Assembly (NCBI GenBank): GCA_017405465.1
Contig: JAFRAJ010000050.1
Coordinates: 25,199-89,198 of the forward strand
DNA: 64,000 nt
Source of the DNA: Oscillospiraceae bacterium
GTDB taxonomy: Bacteria; Bacillota; Clostridia; Oscillospirales; Ruminococcaceae
Direction of reading: 5' to 3'
The notes below the pieces were generated by a model. The model saw nothing but the letters and a program-made list of their open reading frames with translations. It did no database searches and was not told the origin of the DNA. The position numbers were made by a program, and so were the translations under genes. Positions 42,625 through 50,807 of the stretch are shown piece by piece. Position 1 is the stretch's first letter; each line of letters starts with the position of its first letter.

Positions 42625-43923
42625 ATGATTGATATCTATATCACCGGTCACAGGAATCCCGACCTGGACAGCGTCTGCAGCGCAGCGGCATACGCCGTAC
42701 TCAAAAACCGCATAGATCCTGAAAACAGATACATACCGGTGCGTCCCGGTCACCTCAGCGAGAGTGCGAAGCGCATACTCGCATCTCTGGAGATCACGCC
42801 TCCTCCTTATAAAAGAGATATATTTCCTAAAGTACGCGACGTCATGCTCTCTTATGATGAAGAGATAGACATCGATGAATCTCTGAGCGTTCTTGCACAC
42901 GCATACAGTGAGAATAACCCTTCTGCTACTCCGGTTTTTGATGACGGTGAGTTTGCGGGACTTGTAAGTGTAGACGACATTGCCGCATGGATGCTCAATC
43001 ATCTCTCGGAGGAAGGCACTGTAGTCAGCGTTCCGTCTATAAGAGAGACGATGCGTGACCAGGCAGAAGTGTTCGATGCAGATGATCTCTTTGAAGATGC
43101 CAAATCAGTCTTTTACTCTTCCTCAAAACGCGGTATCGCTGTGTTTGACGATGGCAAATATACCGGTTATGTCACCAGAAGGTGCTTCCTTAATACACCG
43201 AGCTACAAAGTCATCCTCGTCGATCACAATGAAGCAGGACAGAGCATAAGAGGTATTGAGACTGCCACTGTCGTGGAGATCGTCGATCATCACCGTCTGG
43301 ATGCTGTGAGGACTGATCTTCCGATCTTCATCGATGCAGAACCTTTAGGGAGCACATGTACGATAGTTTATCAGCTGTTTCTGCGAAACGGAGTTGTCCC
43401 GGATCCTGAAACTGCCAAATTGCTTCTCACAGGCATAATCGCAGACACTCTCATCCTTAAGAGCCCGACTACTACAGCGGTTGATGTGAATGCTGCAGAA
43501 GCTCTTTCCTCCATATGCGGAGTCGTCACAGAAGAGTTCGGCCTTGCCATGTTCAGCAATACGGAAGGTCTGAAGACAAGGGATCCGGAAACAGCTATCA
43601 CGTCCGACTTCAAGATGTATTCTGAAAAAGGCGTAAAGGTCGGTATAGGACAGTGTGAAGTCACCACACTGGAAGATCTTTCCGAATACCGCGACGCTTA
43701 TCTCGATGCACTGGAAACTGTCCGGAAGAAGAACGGTCTTGACTGGGCTGTTCTGATGATCACTAATGTGTTAAATGAACACAGCGTGCTGCTCTGTACA
43801 GATTTCAAGGCTAACAGGAGGCTCTCTTACAAGCACATCGAAGGACTCGTCTATGATATGCCTGGGGTCCTGAGCCGTAAGAAGCAGCTCCTGCCTGAGG
43901 TGCTGTTTGCAATAGGCTCATGA
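42625..43923 (+). CDS. ppaC: Manganese-dependent family II inorganic pyrophosphatase with CBS-type insert
   Basis: The 432-residue protein has the DHH-family active site GHRNPDLDSVCSA near residue 8, VDHNE, and the VEIVDHHRLD motif. Between the N-terminal part and VDHNE lies an insertion with two CBS-like repeats (ATPVFDDGEFAGLVSVDD and GIAVFDDGKYTGYVTRR), which in related clostridial enzymes bind adenine nucleotides and regulate activity. The C-terminal DHHA2 domain ends with RRLSYKHIEGLV and SRKKQLLP. It hydrolyses pyrophosphate in the cytoplasm. Confidence 0.93.
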   Translation: MIDIYITGHRNPDLDSVCSAAAYAVLKNRIDPENRYIPVRPGHLSESAKRILASLEITPPPYKRDIFPKVRDVMLSYDEEIDIDESLSVLAHAYSENNPSATPVFDDGEFAGLVSVDDIAAWMLNHLSEEGTVVSVPSIRETMRDQAEVFDADDLFEDAKSVFYSSSKRGIAVFDDGKYTGYVTRRCFLNTPSYKVILVDHNEAGQSIRGIETATVVEIVDHHRLDAVRTDLPIFIDAEPLGSTCTIVYQLFLRNGVVPDPETAKLLLTGIIADTLILKSPTTTAVDVNAAEALSSICGVVTEEFGLAMFSNTEGLKTRDPETAITSDFKMYSEKGVKVGIGQCEVTTLEDLSEYRDAYLDALETVRKKNGLDWAVLMITNVLNEHSVLLCTDFKANRRLSYKHIEGLVYDMPGVLSRKKQLLPEVLFAIGS

Positions 43924-43946
43924 CTTTATCTTTCCCGTTTAGATCA

Positions 43947-43985
43947 AGAGCTCCGCACTTTTTCAGTGCGGAGCTCTACTTATTC
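43947..43985. terminator. Terminator between convergent ppaC and cyclase genes
   Basis: AGAGCTCCGCACT (43947-43959) pairs perfectly with AGTGCGGAGCTCT (43965-43977). Confidence 0.88.
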
Positions 43986-43995
43986 ATAAAAAATA

Positions 43996-44751
43996 TCACT
44001 CTTCGCAGATCGCCCACATCCTTACGGGCAGTCCGGTCGCGCCTTCGAAGTTAGGCCATGCAACGAATGCGACAGCGCCTGCTGCAGGCAGCTGATCAAG
44101 GTTGCACATGACTTCTACCTGAAGCTTTCCCTGCTGAAGAACATAGCGCTCACATGCGAGATCTCCGGCTTTGGCAGCCTCACGGGAAGCGTCTGTATCA
44201 AGAGCCTCGTGTCCGTTTGCCGCTGCATTTCTGACCTCATAGATATACTTGAGCGCTTCAAGAGACCATCCGGGGAAATTCTCGCTTCCGTCTTCCGCTA
44301 TTCCTGAAAGCTTGTCCATATCCGGCCAGTTCTTTGACCAGTCAGTACGTATAGCAACGAATGCTCCGTCCGGGATATCTCCGTACTGCTTCTCGTATTC
44401 CTTTATATCTTCCGGTGTCACAACATAAGTCGGATCGGCTTTGACCTTATCTGAAACATCTACTACACAAAGCGGGAATGCTCCATCCTTTACACCAAAG
44501 GACTCTGACAGAGGAGCATCCTTGATAAAGTGTCCGGGGAAATCGATATGTGTCCCGAACTGTCCCGGAAATTTGAATGTCTGGATGAGACACTCCAGCA
44601 TGGGATTGCCCCAGTCAAACACTGTCTTGCTCAGTTCCACAGAACCATCCGGTATACCGCTCCAATAGGGGCTGTCATTGTTCATCTGATGAGTGAGATC
44701 CACCCACTTCATCTTCTTGGCTTCTTTAAGCGCTTCCCAAAGTTTATACAT
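43996..44751 (-). CDS. Cyclase family protein (kynurenine formamidase-like metal hydrolase)
   Basis: The 251-residue protein has the cyclase-family metal motif HxxxDxxxH as GTHIDFPGHF, with VDLTHQMNNDSPYW at the start and the strand GAFVAIRTDWS. Members hydrolyse formamides or cyclic substrates with divalent metals, as in kynurenine formamidase or isatin hydrolase. No tryptophan-degradation genes are nearby, so the substrate is open. AAAGGAG precedes the ATG. Confidence 0.9.
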   Translation of the reverse strand: MYKLWEALKEAKKMKWVDLTHQMNNDSPYWSGIPDGSVELSKTVFDWGNPMLECLIQTFKFPGQFGTHIDFPGHFIKDAPLSESFGVKDGAFPLCVVDVSDKVKADPTYVVTPEDIKEYEKQYGDIPDGAFVAIRTDWSKNWPDMDKLSGIAEDGSENFPGWSLEALKYIYEVRNAAANGHEALDTDASREAAKAGDLACERYVLQQGKLQVEVMCNLDQLPAAGAVAFVAWPNFEGATGLPVRMWAICEE

Positions 44752-44911
44752 TTTCCTTTATCTCCTTTTGCAGTTTAAAGCGACATGGTAATGCAATTAT
44801 ATACTAATAAGTTTTTTAACTACAACATGTAATACTATTTATGTACATTTCTTTCGAAAACAATAGTGCTATAATCAGTCTGGATTCTGACTGACGGAGG
44901 ATATTCTACAT

Positions 44912-45421
44912 ATGGATCTAAGTACCGATCTGGTCACAGCGGTTAGGGAAAAACTTGACACGAGAGCAAAACGCCTGGGAATACCTTCATCTGCCGTACT
45001 TCTTGACGCTCCTGTAAACAGTCATAAGACAGCGTTATTTATCTGCGAGCAGAAAAGCGGCACGGATGTATCCCGCACCAAGATCATGCATTTCGAGATC
45101 CTGGGAAATGATACGATCCGTATCAGTGTACGAGAAACTGTCCTGTCCAAGGCAGGCCTTCCCAAGGATGTTGTAAATGAATCAGATGCTGATGGATGGC
45201 ATTCATTCAGATACGTCAATGTTTCAAAAGATACGCTGAAACAAATCTCCCTTTATGCCGCTGATGTCCTTCAGTACGAGTTCGAAGATTATGAAACAGA
45301 TGCAGAGCCTTTTGAATGCTGCAGCAGAAACTATACCTGCTCGATAAGAGGAGAATGCCTCCATCCTGACCAGATGTATGCGAAAGCCTGCTTATTCAGA
45401 AGGACTCTTCCAAATGCCTGA
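44912..45421 (+). CDS. Hypothetical protein with C-terminal cysteine cluster
   Basis: The 169-residue protein has no fold I recognise in its first 130 residues. Its end reads CCSRNYTCSIRGECLHPDQ with a further cysteine in AKACLFRRTL. This five-cysteine block resembles a tail I recall on several unrelated clostridial proteins, and it may bind zinc or an Fe-S cluster. GGAGG lies before the ATG, and the YwaF gene follows after 38 bases. Confidence 0.6.
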   Translation: MDLSTDLVTAVREKLDTRAKRLGIPSSAVLLDAPVNSHKTALFICEQKSGTDVSRTKIMHFEILGNDTIRISVRETVLSKAGLPKDVVNESDADGWHSFRYVNVSKDTLKQISLYAADVLQYEFEDYETDAEPFECCSRNYTCSIRGECLHPDQMYAKACLFRRTLPNA

Positions 45422-45459
45422 CCGGCCCTTTTCCTGGATTCAATCGAGGAGGATCTTTT

Positions 45460-46233
45460 ATGTTTTCCGTTTACCACATCGTCTGGCTGCTGATCTGTTC
45501 TGTTATCGTGATAAGCAGTCTATATCTGATCAAACGTACAGACTTCTCATTCTCTTCTATCGTCAATTGCTGTATGCTGGTGAGCTTACTGTCTGAATGC
45601 GTTAAAGTTTTTTCCGTCGTGAAGATGCTGCCGTTGAGCGACGGGAAGGGTTTCGTTCCATATCTTGAGCTGAATCATCTTCCGCTTCATCTTTGTTCTA
45701 TACAGATACTCTTTATTCTGTTCCTGCGCTTTTCTCCGGACAATTCGCCTCTGAAGAGACGCCTGTTAGGTTTTATGTATCCCAGCTGCATTCTCGGAGC
45801 AGCAGCGGCACTGCTGATGCCTTCCATCTACACAACGACCATAAGACCTGATCAGTCATTTACCCATCCCATGGCATATCAGTTCTTTATTTTCCACAGC
45901 ATGCTGATAATCCTGGGCATCAGCATATATCGTGAATACAGATCCAGTCTCACGAAGCAGGACTATCTGAATTCCATAATAATCATCGTTTCCCTGGCGG
46001 TTCTGTTCATCTATCTGAACTCTGTCTTTTCTGTTCCTCTATATGAAGGAGGAGAGGTCATATCGATAGAGAATTATACGAACTTCTTCTTCACATACAA
46101 CCCGCCGGTTCCGGTCCGTTTGACTGAGACTTGGCACTGGGCCTTATATCTTGTAATACTCACGGCTGTAGCGATCTCACTTCTGACTATTCTGTACATT
46201 CCTGTACTGAAAAGGTCTAAGAAAGACCGCTGA
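45460..46233 (+). CDS. YwaF/TMEM164-like integral membrane protein
   Basis: The 257-residue protein has seven likely membrane helices. The motif LNHLPLHLCSIQIL, with paired histidines, and a proline-rich loop TYNPPVPVR match the YwaF family (TIGR02206-like). No biochemical role is established. GAGGAGG lies before the ATG. A terminator follows. Confidence 0.78.
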   Translation: MFSVYHIVWLLICSVIVISSLYLIKRTDFSFSSIVNCCMLVSLLSECVKVFSVVKMLPLSDGKGFVPYLELNHLPLHLCSIQILFILFLRFSPDNSPLKRRLLGFMYPSCILGAAAALLMPSIYTTTIRPDQSFTHPMAYQFFIFHSMLIILGISIYREYRSSLTKQDYLNSIIIIVSLAVLFIYLNSVFSVPLYEGGEVISIENYTNFFFTYNPPVPVRLTETWHWALYLVILTAVAISLLTILYIPVLKRSKKDR

Positions 46234-46250
46234 TCGCAATAATAAACATA

Positions 46251-46294
46251 TCCGGGATCATCACTGACACTGTGATTTGATCCCGGACTTTTTT
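46251..46294 (+). terminator. Terminator after the YwaF-like gene
   Basis: TCCGGGATCA (46251-46260) pairs with TGATCCCGGA (46278-46287), followed by CTTTTTT. Confidence 0.9.
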
Positions 46295-46344
46295 AGTTGG
46301 CTATTGATTTGTATTTCTCAGTCATATCGCCCTGGAGAAAGACA

Positions 46345-47739
46345 TCACCTTATTATTCTTTTCTCCATCCATTTCCTGCTGATCCATCTGTAGAGGTAGA
46401 ATGAAGCTCTGACCCATTCGTCAAGCAGGAAGGCAAACCAGCAGCCTATCAGACCGTAGCCCAGAACTACTCCGTTGATATAACAGAAGAGTACAGAGCA
46501 GAGCCAGCAGCTTGCCATACCTACGATCATCTGATAGACAACGTCACCGGCAGCTCTGAGGCTGCTTTCTTCCACAACGTTAACAGACCTTCCTATATTG
46601 AGGATCACCTCGATAAACATGATAGGCTGCACCAAAGCCAGTATCTCATCAGAAGCGCCGAACATCGCTCTGAATATCGGCTTCGCGAAGACAGCTGATA
46701 TCGTGGAGAATCCAACGTTCGTCAAAAGCGCTATCTTGATCGCTTCAAAGTTGACCCTGTACGCTTTTTCCATATCGCCTCTGCCGACATTCCATCCGAT
46801 CAGCACGCTGGTCGCCACACCTGCAGATATGCCCAGAGCGGTCGAGAAGGATTTGACTGAATTGATATAAGTATTTGCCGTTACGACAGTGCTTCCGAAA
46901 ATACCGATGATCGCAGAAGAGAAGATCATGGAAACACTGTATGATATAGTTCCTATTCCGGAAGGCAGCCCGTATCTTATTATGTCTCCGATCAGGGTCA
47001 TATCCGGATGCAGCACTGCTTCCTTATTAAGTCCTATCCTGATCCTTAGGATAAGTATCAGATTCACCAGGAATGCAATAAATACTGCAGTTACTCTTCC
47101 GATCGCGACTCCGGTGACTCCATGCAGCGGGGTCTCGAACGGCCGGAATACGACGATCATGCTCATCAAAGCATTGATGACATTCATAAGCACGGAGATC
47201 ACCAGATTGATCTTTGTGCGTCCGTAACTTCTTCCGATAGCTGAGAAGACAGAGATCAGCGTAGTGAATATGTTATATCTGGAGACGATCCGGAAGTATT
47301 CCACCGCTTCCTCCAGCTGTTCACCTGTAAGATTCATCAGTCCTCCCATGAGCTGTCTTGACATCAAAGAGAGGATGAACCCGAGAACCAGGCTCAGCAA
47401 GCCGCATATGGCGATCGAAAGAGATGCGGCGTCAGCAGCTCTCTTTCTGTTTCCAGCACCCAGGTTCTGTACGACTATGACTGTGACTCCTGAACTTATC
47501 ATAGCAAACAGCGAACTCATGAAATTGATGATGGTGTTTGCTGTTCCTATCGCGCCTGCAGCAGTCTGAGTAAAACGGCTCATTATCACCGAGTTCACAG
47601 ATCCCATCAGGATCCTCAGAGCAGACTCTAGGAACAGCGGGATCATCAGATTTAAAAGAGTGGTCTTCCTTCCTTCATCATCGATAAACTGCGTTAATGA
47701 TCTGTCGATAGTGAATAGTTTTTTAATTTTAGCATTCAT
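46345..47739 (-). CDS. MATE family efflux transporter, copy 1
   Basis: The 464-residue protein has 12 likely helices and MATE features: an early LMIPLFLESALRILMGSVNSVIMSRF, GAIGTANTI, and the repeat YGLPSGIGTISYSVSMIFSSAIIG in the second half. It would export cationic drugs or metabolites using a sodium or proton gradient. It is very similar along its whole length to the copy at 52978, including the C-terminal VVEESSLRAAGDVVYQ region, so the pair arose by duplication. The ATG at 47739 has only a weak ribosome site. Confidence 0.9.
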   Translation of the reverse strand: MNAKIKKLFTIDRSLTQFIDDEGRKTTLLNLMIPLFLESALRILMGSVNSVIMSRFTQTAAGAIGTANTIINFMSSLFAMISSGVTVIVVQNLGAGNRKRAADAASLSIAICGLLSLVLGFILSLMSRQLMGGLMNLTGEQLEEAVEYFRIVSRYNIFTTLISVFSAIGRSYGRTKINLVISVLMNVINALMSMIVVFRPFETPLHGVTGVAIGRVTAVFIAFLVNLILILRIRIGLNKEAVLHPDMTLIGDIIRYGLPSGIGTISYSVSMIFSSAIIGIFGSTVVTANTYINSVKSFSTALGISAGVATSVLIGWNVGRGDMEKAYRVNFEAIKIALLTNVGFSTISAVFAKPIFRAMFGASDEILALVQPIMFIEVILNIGRSVNVVEESSLRAAGDVVYQMIVGMASCWLCSVLFCYINGVVLGYGLIGCWFAFLLDEWVRASFYLYRWISRKWMEKRIIR

Positions 47740-48077
47740 CTTCAAATAAGCATTCCCGATAAAACATAAAAAGCGCAGACTGACTGTGTCGGTTTGAGAT
47801 CAGTTGCCATTCAAACCAAAGTATGAGTGTTATTGTTCCATATCTAATATACATTACGGAAAACGCTTCTACAAATAAAGCCTACTGTAACCGTAACATA
47901 GAAATACTTCCCATCTGACATTACTCAGAAATGCTTTCTCTGCTTGAGTACAGCCTGTTCTTGCGAAATTCCCGCTCTTTCAGCTACTATATTTACATAC
48001 TATATATAAAGCATCTCCTGATGCTTATGTCACTGTCGCTGTTTTGTGAAAAATGCGTTACTAGGAGGAAATCTGTA
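47740..48077. other. Intergenic region between divergent MATE and esterase genes
   Basis: No convincing coding sequence is present. A possible promoter for the esterase is TTGCGA (47961-47966) with TACTAT (47985-47990), 18 bases apart. In the predicted leader a hairpin AAGCATC (48009-48015) with GATGCTT (48020-48026) could influence mRNA stability. No operator was resolved. Confidence 0.4.
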
Positions 48078-49454
48078 ATGGCTATCACGATCGCACAGAC
48101 CAATGCGGGATTGGTCTCTGGAGTAGAGATACCCGGAAAGGATATCACTGTTTTTAAAGGAATCCCGTTTGCTGCGCCGCCTGTAGGTGACTTGCGCTGG
48201 AAAGCACCGCAGCCTGTAGCACCATGGGAGGGTGTAAGAAAAGCAGAAGAGTTTACTGCACCTCCAATGCAGGGGGTACACAGAAAAGGATCATTTTATG
48301 ACCGCGAATGGCAGAACGAGCCGTTCACATGCAGCGAAGACTGCCTCTACCTCAATGTCTGGACGCCTGCAAAGTCAGCTGATGACAGGCTGCCGGTAGC
48401 TGTCTGGATCTTCGGAGGCGGCTTCAACTCAGGATTCGCTCATGAGAGAGAATTCGACGGAGAAGCTTTTGCTTCCAAAGATGTTATCTATGTATCCATC
48501 AACTACAGATTGTCCATTTTCGGCTATCTTGCTCATCCCGAACTGGATGCAGAAGCCGGCAGATCCGGAAACTATGGCCTTCTGGACCAGATTGCAGCGC
48601 TTAAATGGGTCCATGAGAATATTTCTGCGTTCGGCGGAGATCCCGGCAATGTGATGGTATTCGGTCAGTCTGCAGGAGCCGGATCCACTATCGCGCTGGT
48701 GTTCTCTCCTTTGATGAAGGGAATGATCAACAAGGCTGTCATTCACAGCGGCCTAGGCGGATTCATGGAGAAGGATCTTGCCTACAGTGTCGGCAGACAG
48801 TTCGTAGACCACTGCAGTTACAGTTCTCCTCTGGATATGCGCAGCCTTTCAGCAGAACAGCTTATGGAGTATTACAAGACTTTCAGGCCTGATCTCGGCA
48901 ACGTCAGGCTTCCTCTGCCTTTCGGACCTTTTATTGATGGGTTCGCACTCACTGAGAGTTATGACGAAGCTGTCGAGAAAGGCGATTATAATGATGTGGA
49001 GTTCCTAATGGGATCTACAAGAGACGATATGGCTGGCGGAGCTCCAATGCCCTGGATGCCTCCGGCAATCAACTCCGGCATGCGCGATCTTCTTCTCAAA
49101 CACGAAGCGAACGGAAGGAAACCCGGATACCTCTACTTCTTCTCCCGTGCACTGCCCGGTGACGATTCCGGTTCCTGGCATTCCAGCGATCTTTGGTATA
49201 TACAGGGAACTCTCGACAGGTGCTGGCGTCCATTCACCGAATATGATTACAAACTGTCTGATACGATGATCACCTATTGGACCAATTTCTGTAAGAATGG
49301 CGATCCGAACGGCGCAGGTCTTCCTGAGTGGAAACCATTTACCAAAGACTGCGATTTCACAATGGTCTTCGGCAATGAAAGTATAGGTCAGGGTGAAGCA
49401 GCTTTTGACCCGAACCCAAACCCCAATTCAGCCCGCTGGCAGATCATCGAGTAA
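48078..49454 (+). CDS. Type-B carboxylesterase, second copy
   Basis: The 458-residue protein opens with TNAGLVSGVEIPGKDITVFKGIPFAAPPVG, typical of the family. It has the oxyanion-hole FGGGF, the nucleophile elbow GQSAGAGS, and the catalytic histidine in SWHSSDLWY. It is shorter than the esterase at 12435 and clearly a different subfamily. It hydrolyses unknown carboxylic esters, probably in the cytoplasm. AGGAGG precedes the ATG at 48078. A terminator follows. Confidence 0.9.
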   Translation: MAITIAQTNAGLVSGVEIPGKDITVFKGIPFAAPPVGDLRWKAPQPVAPWEGVRKAEEFTAPPMQGVHRKGSFYDREWQNEPFTCSEDCLYLNVWTPAKSADDRLPVAVWIFGGGFNSGFAHEREFDGEAFASKDVIYVSINYRLSIFGYLAHPELDAEAGRSGNYGLLDQIAALKWVHENISAFGGDPGNVMVFGQSAGAGSTIALVFSPLMKGMINKAVIHSGLGGFMEKDLAYSVGRQFVDHCSYSSPLDMRSLSAEQLMEYYKTFRPDLGNVRLPLPFGPFIDGFALTESYDEAVEKGDYNDVEFLMGSTRDDMAGGAPMPWMPPAINSGMRDLLLKHEANGRKPGYLYFFSRALPGDDSGSWHSSDLWYIQGTLDRCWRPFTEYDYKLSDTMITYWTNFCKNGDPNGAGLPEWKPFTKDCDFTMVFGNESIGQGEAAFDPNPNPNSARWQIIE

Positions 49455-49503
49455 TTATGCAGCCAGAAGGCGCTTAATAAGAACCAGCTCATATATAGCC
49501 GTC

Positions 49504-49539
49504 ACACGCCCCGGAGAAAATTATCCGGGGCGTGTTTTT
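49504..49539 (+). terminator. Terminator after the second carboxylesterase
   Basis: ACACGCCCCGGA (49504-49515) pairs perfectly with TCCGGGGCGTGT (49524-49535), followed by TTTT. The remaining bases up to the PAP2 gene (49540-49757) hold a TTGACA box at 49660-49665 without a clear -10 partner and nothing else I could support. Confidence 0.92.
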
Positions 49540-49757
49540 GCAAAAAGTCTACTGCAAACATCTGCTTTTTCCGTTTCGTTCAATAATTCAGTTTCCCGCA
49601 GAAGAGAGTCCTCTTCATTATTCGTTTCTGTATTAGTATAATTAGCTGGCATCTTTATATTGACAGATCGCGCAGATCGGTTGTCATGAGAGAGCAGTGA
49701 CACCGAATTATAGCTTTCTGAAAGGTGTTATCAAATAACACTGAAAGTGATCACGTG

Positions 49758-50450
49758 ATGGAAAAACTGACTAAAGAACGAAAACGAGATCTATTGATCA
49801 CACTGTTGCCCGCTGCAATAACATTTGGTTTTAACTGTTTTGTCTATATAGCTCCGAAATATATGATCTCTCCTGAAAGATACATCTTTTTGGACATGGA
49901 GATCGACAGGCATATACCCTTTATTCCGCAGTTTGTGGTCATTTACTATTTGTCTTTTTTTCAGTGGCTCAACTATTATCTTCAAGCAAGTTTCGGTCCG
50001 ATAGAGAAGCGTGACCGGTACTTAAGCGCCGAATTACTGGCAAAGGCCATATGCTTCGTTATCTTTCTGGCATGGCCTGTCGCTATGAGATGGCCTTCGC
50101 TGCCTGAAGATGGCAATATCTGGATAAAAATCCTTTCGTTCACCTATGGTGTCGATGCTCCAGTCCGTGCTTTTCCTTCCATTCACTGTTTTTACAGCTG
50201 GACATGCTTCCGGTATAGTATGGAAACAGAACCAGAAGGCAGAAGATGGATAGTCTGGCTGCAAGGAATATTCTCATTTACTTTGTTTGCTGCAACTACA
50301 CTAGTCAAACAGCATTACTTCATAGATGTCATAGGTGGAATCGCAGTCGCGGAACTTGCACTTCAAATAACAAATCGGACTGCTCTACCCAGCCTGTTCG
50401 ACACTTTTATAGAAAAGATCACGTCTTGCTTATTTACAGGCAATAAATAA
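49758..50450 (+). CDS. PAP2 superfamily membrane protein, possibly a lipid phosphatase
   Basis: The 230-residue protein has about six helices. PAP2-type motifs are AFPSIHCFYSW (motif 2, PSxH) and KQHYFIDVIGG (motif 3, with His and Asp). The first motif is KRDRYLSAEL, which is weaker than the usual KxxxxxxRP. It resembles inositol phosphotransferase or undecaprenyl-pyrophosphatase relatives that act outside the membrane. The ATG at 49758 is preferred over an upstream GTG. Confidence 0.8.
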   Translation: MEKLTKERKRDLLITLLPAAITFGFNCFVYIAPKYMISPERYIFLDMEIDRHIPFIPQFVVIYYLSFFQWLNYYLQASFGPIEKRDRYLSAELLAKAICFVIFLAWPVAMRWPSLPEDGNIWIKILSFTYGVDAPVRAFPSIHCFYSWTCFRYSMETEPEGRRWIVWLQGIFSFTLFAATTLVKQHYFIDVIGGIAVAELALQITNRTALPSLFDTFIEKITSCLFTGNK

Positions 50451-50474
50451 TACTTTTTACAAACATTCATTTAT

Positions 50475-50498
50475 CGGCGAGGACAACCTCGCCGTTTT
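50475..50498 (+). terminator. Terminator after the PAP2 gene
   Basis: CGGCGAG (50475-50481) pairs with CTCGCCG (50488-50494) around a six-base loop and is followed by TTTT. Confidence 0.85.
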
Positions 50499-50505
50499 GG
50501 GTCAA

Positions 50506-50688
50506 CTACTCATGAATAAATTCACGAGCTTGTACCTGCCCGGTGGTATACGGCTGTAAGCCTCCCACTTTTATACTGAGACTCAGGATTGTATATGTCG
50601 TTTTTTGCCAGACTGGCGGTATATCGTGATTCTTGAAGGCCATACACGCCTGCGCTGTGCAGCAGCATCCCACGATGATATCAATAGC
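50506..50688 (-). other. Gene-free stretch with a 60-codon open frame, possibly a gene remnant
   Basis: A minus-strand frame without stops covers 60 codons and then ends at a TAG. It has no ribosome site and no early ATG, and it encodes a short cysteine-rich stretch (IVGCCCTAQACMAF) that I cannot match to a family. It lies between terminators of the neighbouring genes. It may be debris or chance. Confidence 0.2.
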
Positions 50689-50740
50689 TCAGACCAGATC
50701 AAATAAGTGATTGCTGAGATTATCTGCCAGAGTTAACGAA

Positions 50741-50784
50741 GCAAAATACCGGAAACGGCAATCCGTTAACTGCCTTTTCCGGTA
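50741..50784 (-). terminator. Terminator of the ABC exporter gene
   Basis: Read on the minus strand, TACCGGAAAAGGCA (50784-50771) pairs with TGCCGTTTCCGGTA, with one mismatched position, and is followed by TTTTGC. Confidence 0.85.
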
Positions 50785-50807
50785 ATAAGCATCATTAGAT
50801 GTTTTTA

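Noticed and set aside
49521..49703. 60-codon minus-strand frame between the esterase and PAP2 genes
   Set aside because: It has no ribosome site, and its 3' end runs into the esterase terminator hairpin. I see no support for a real gene.
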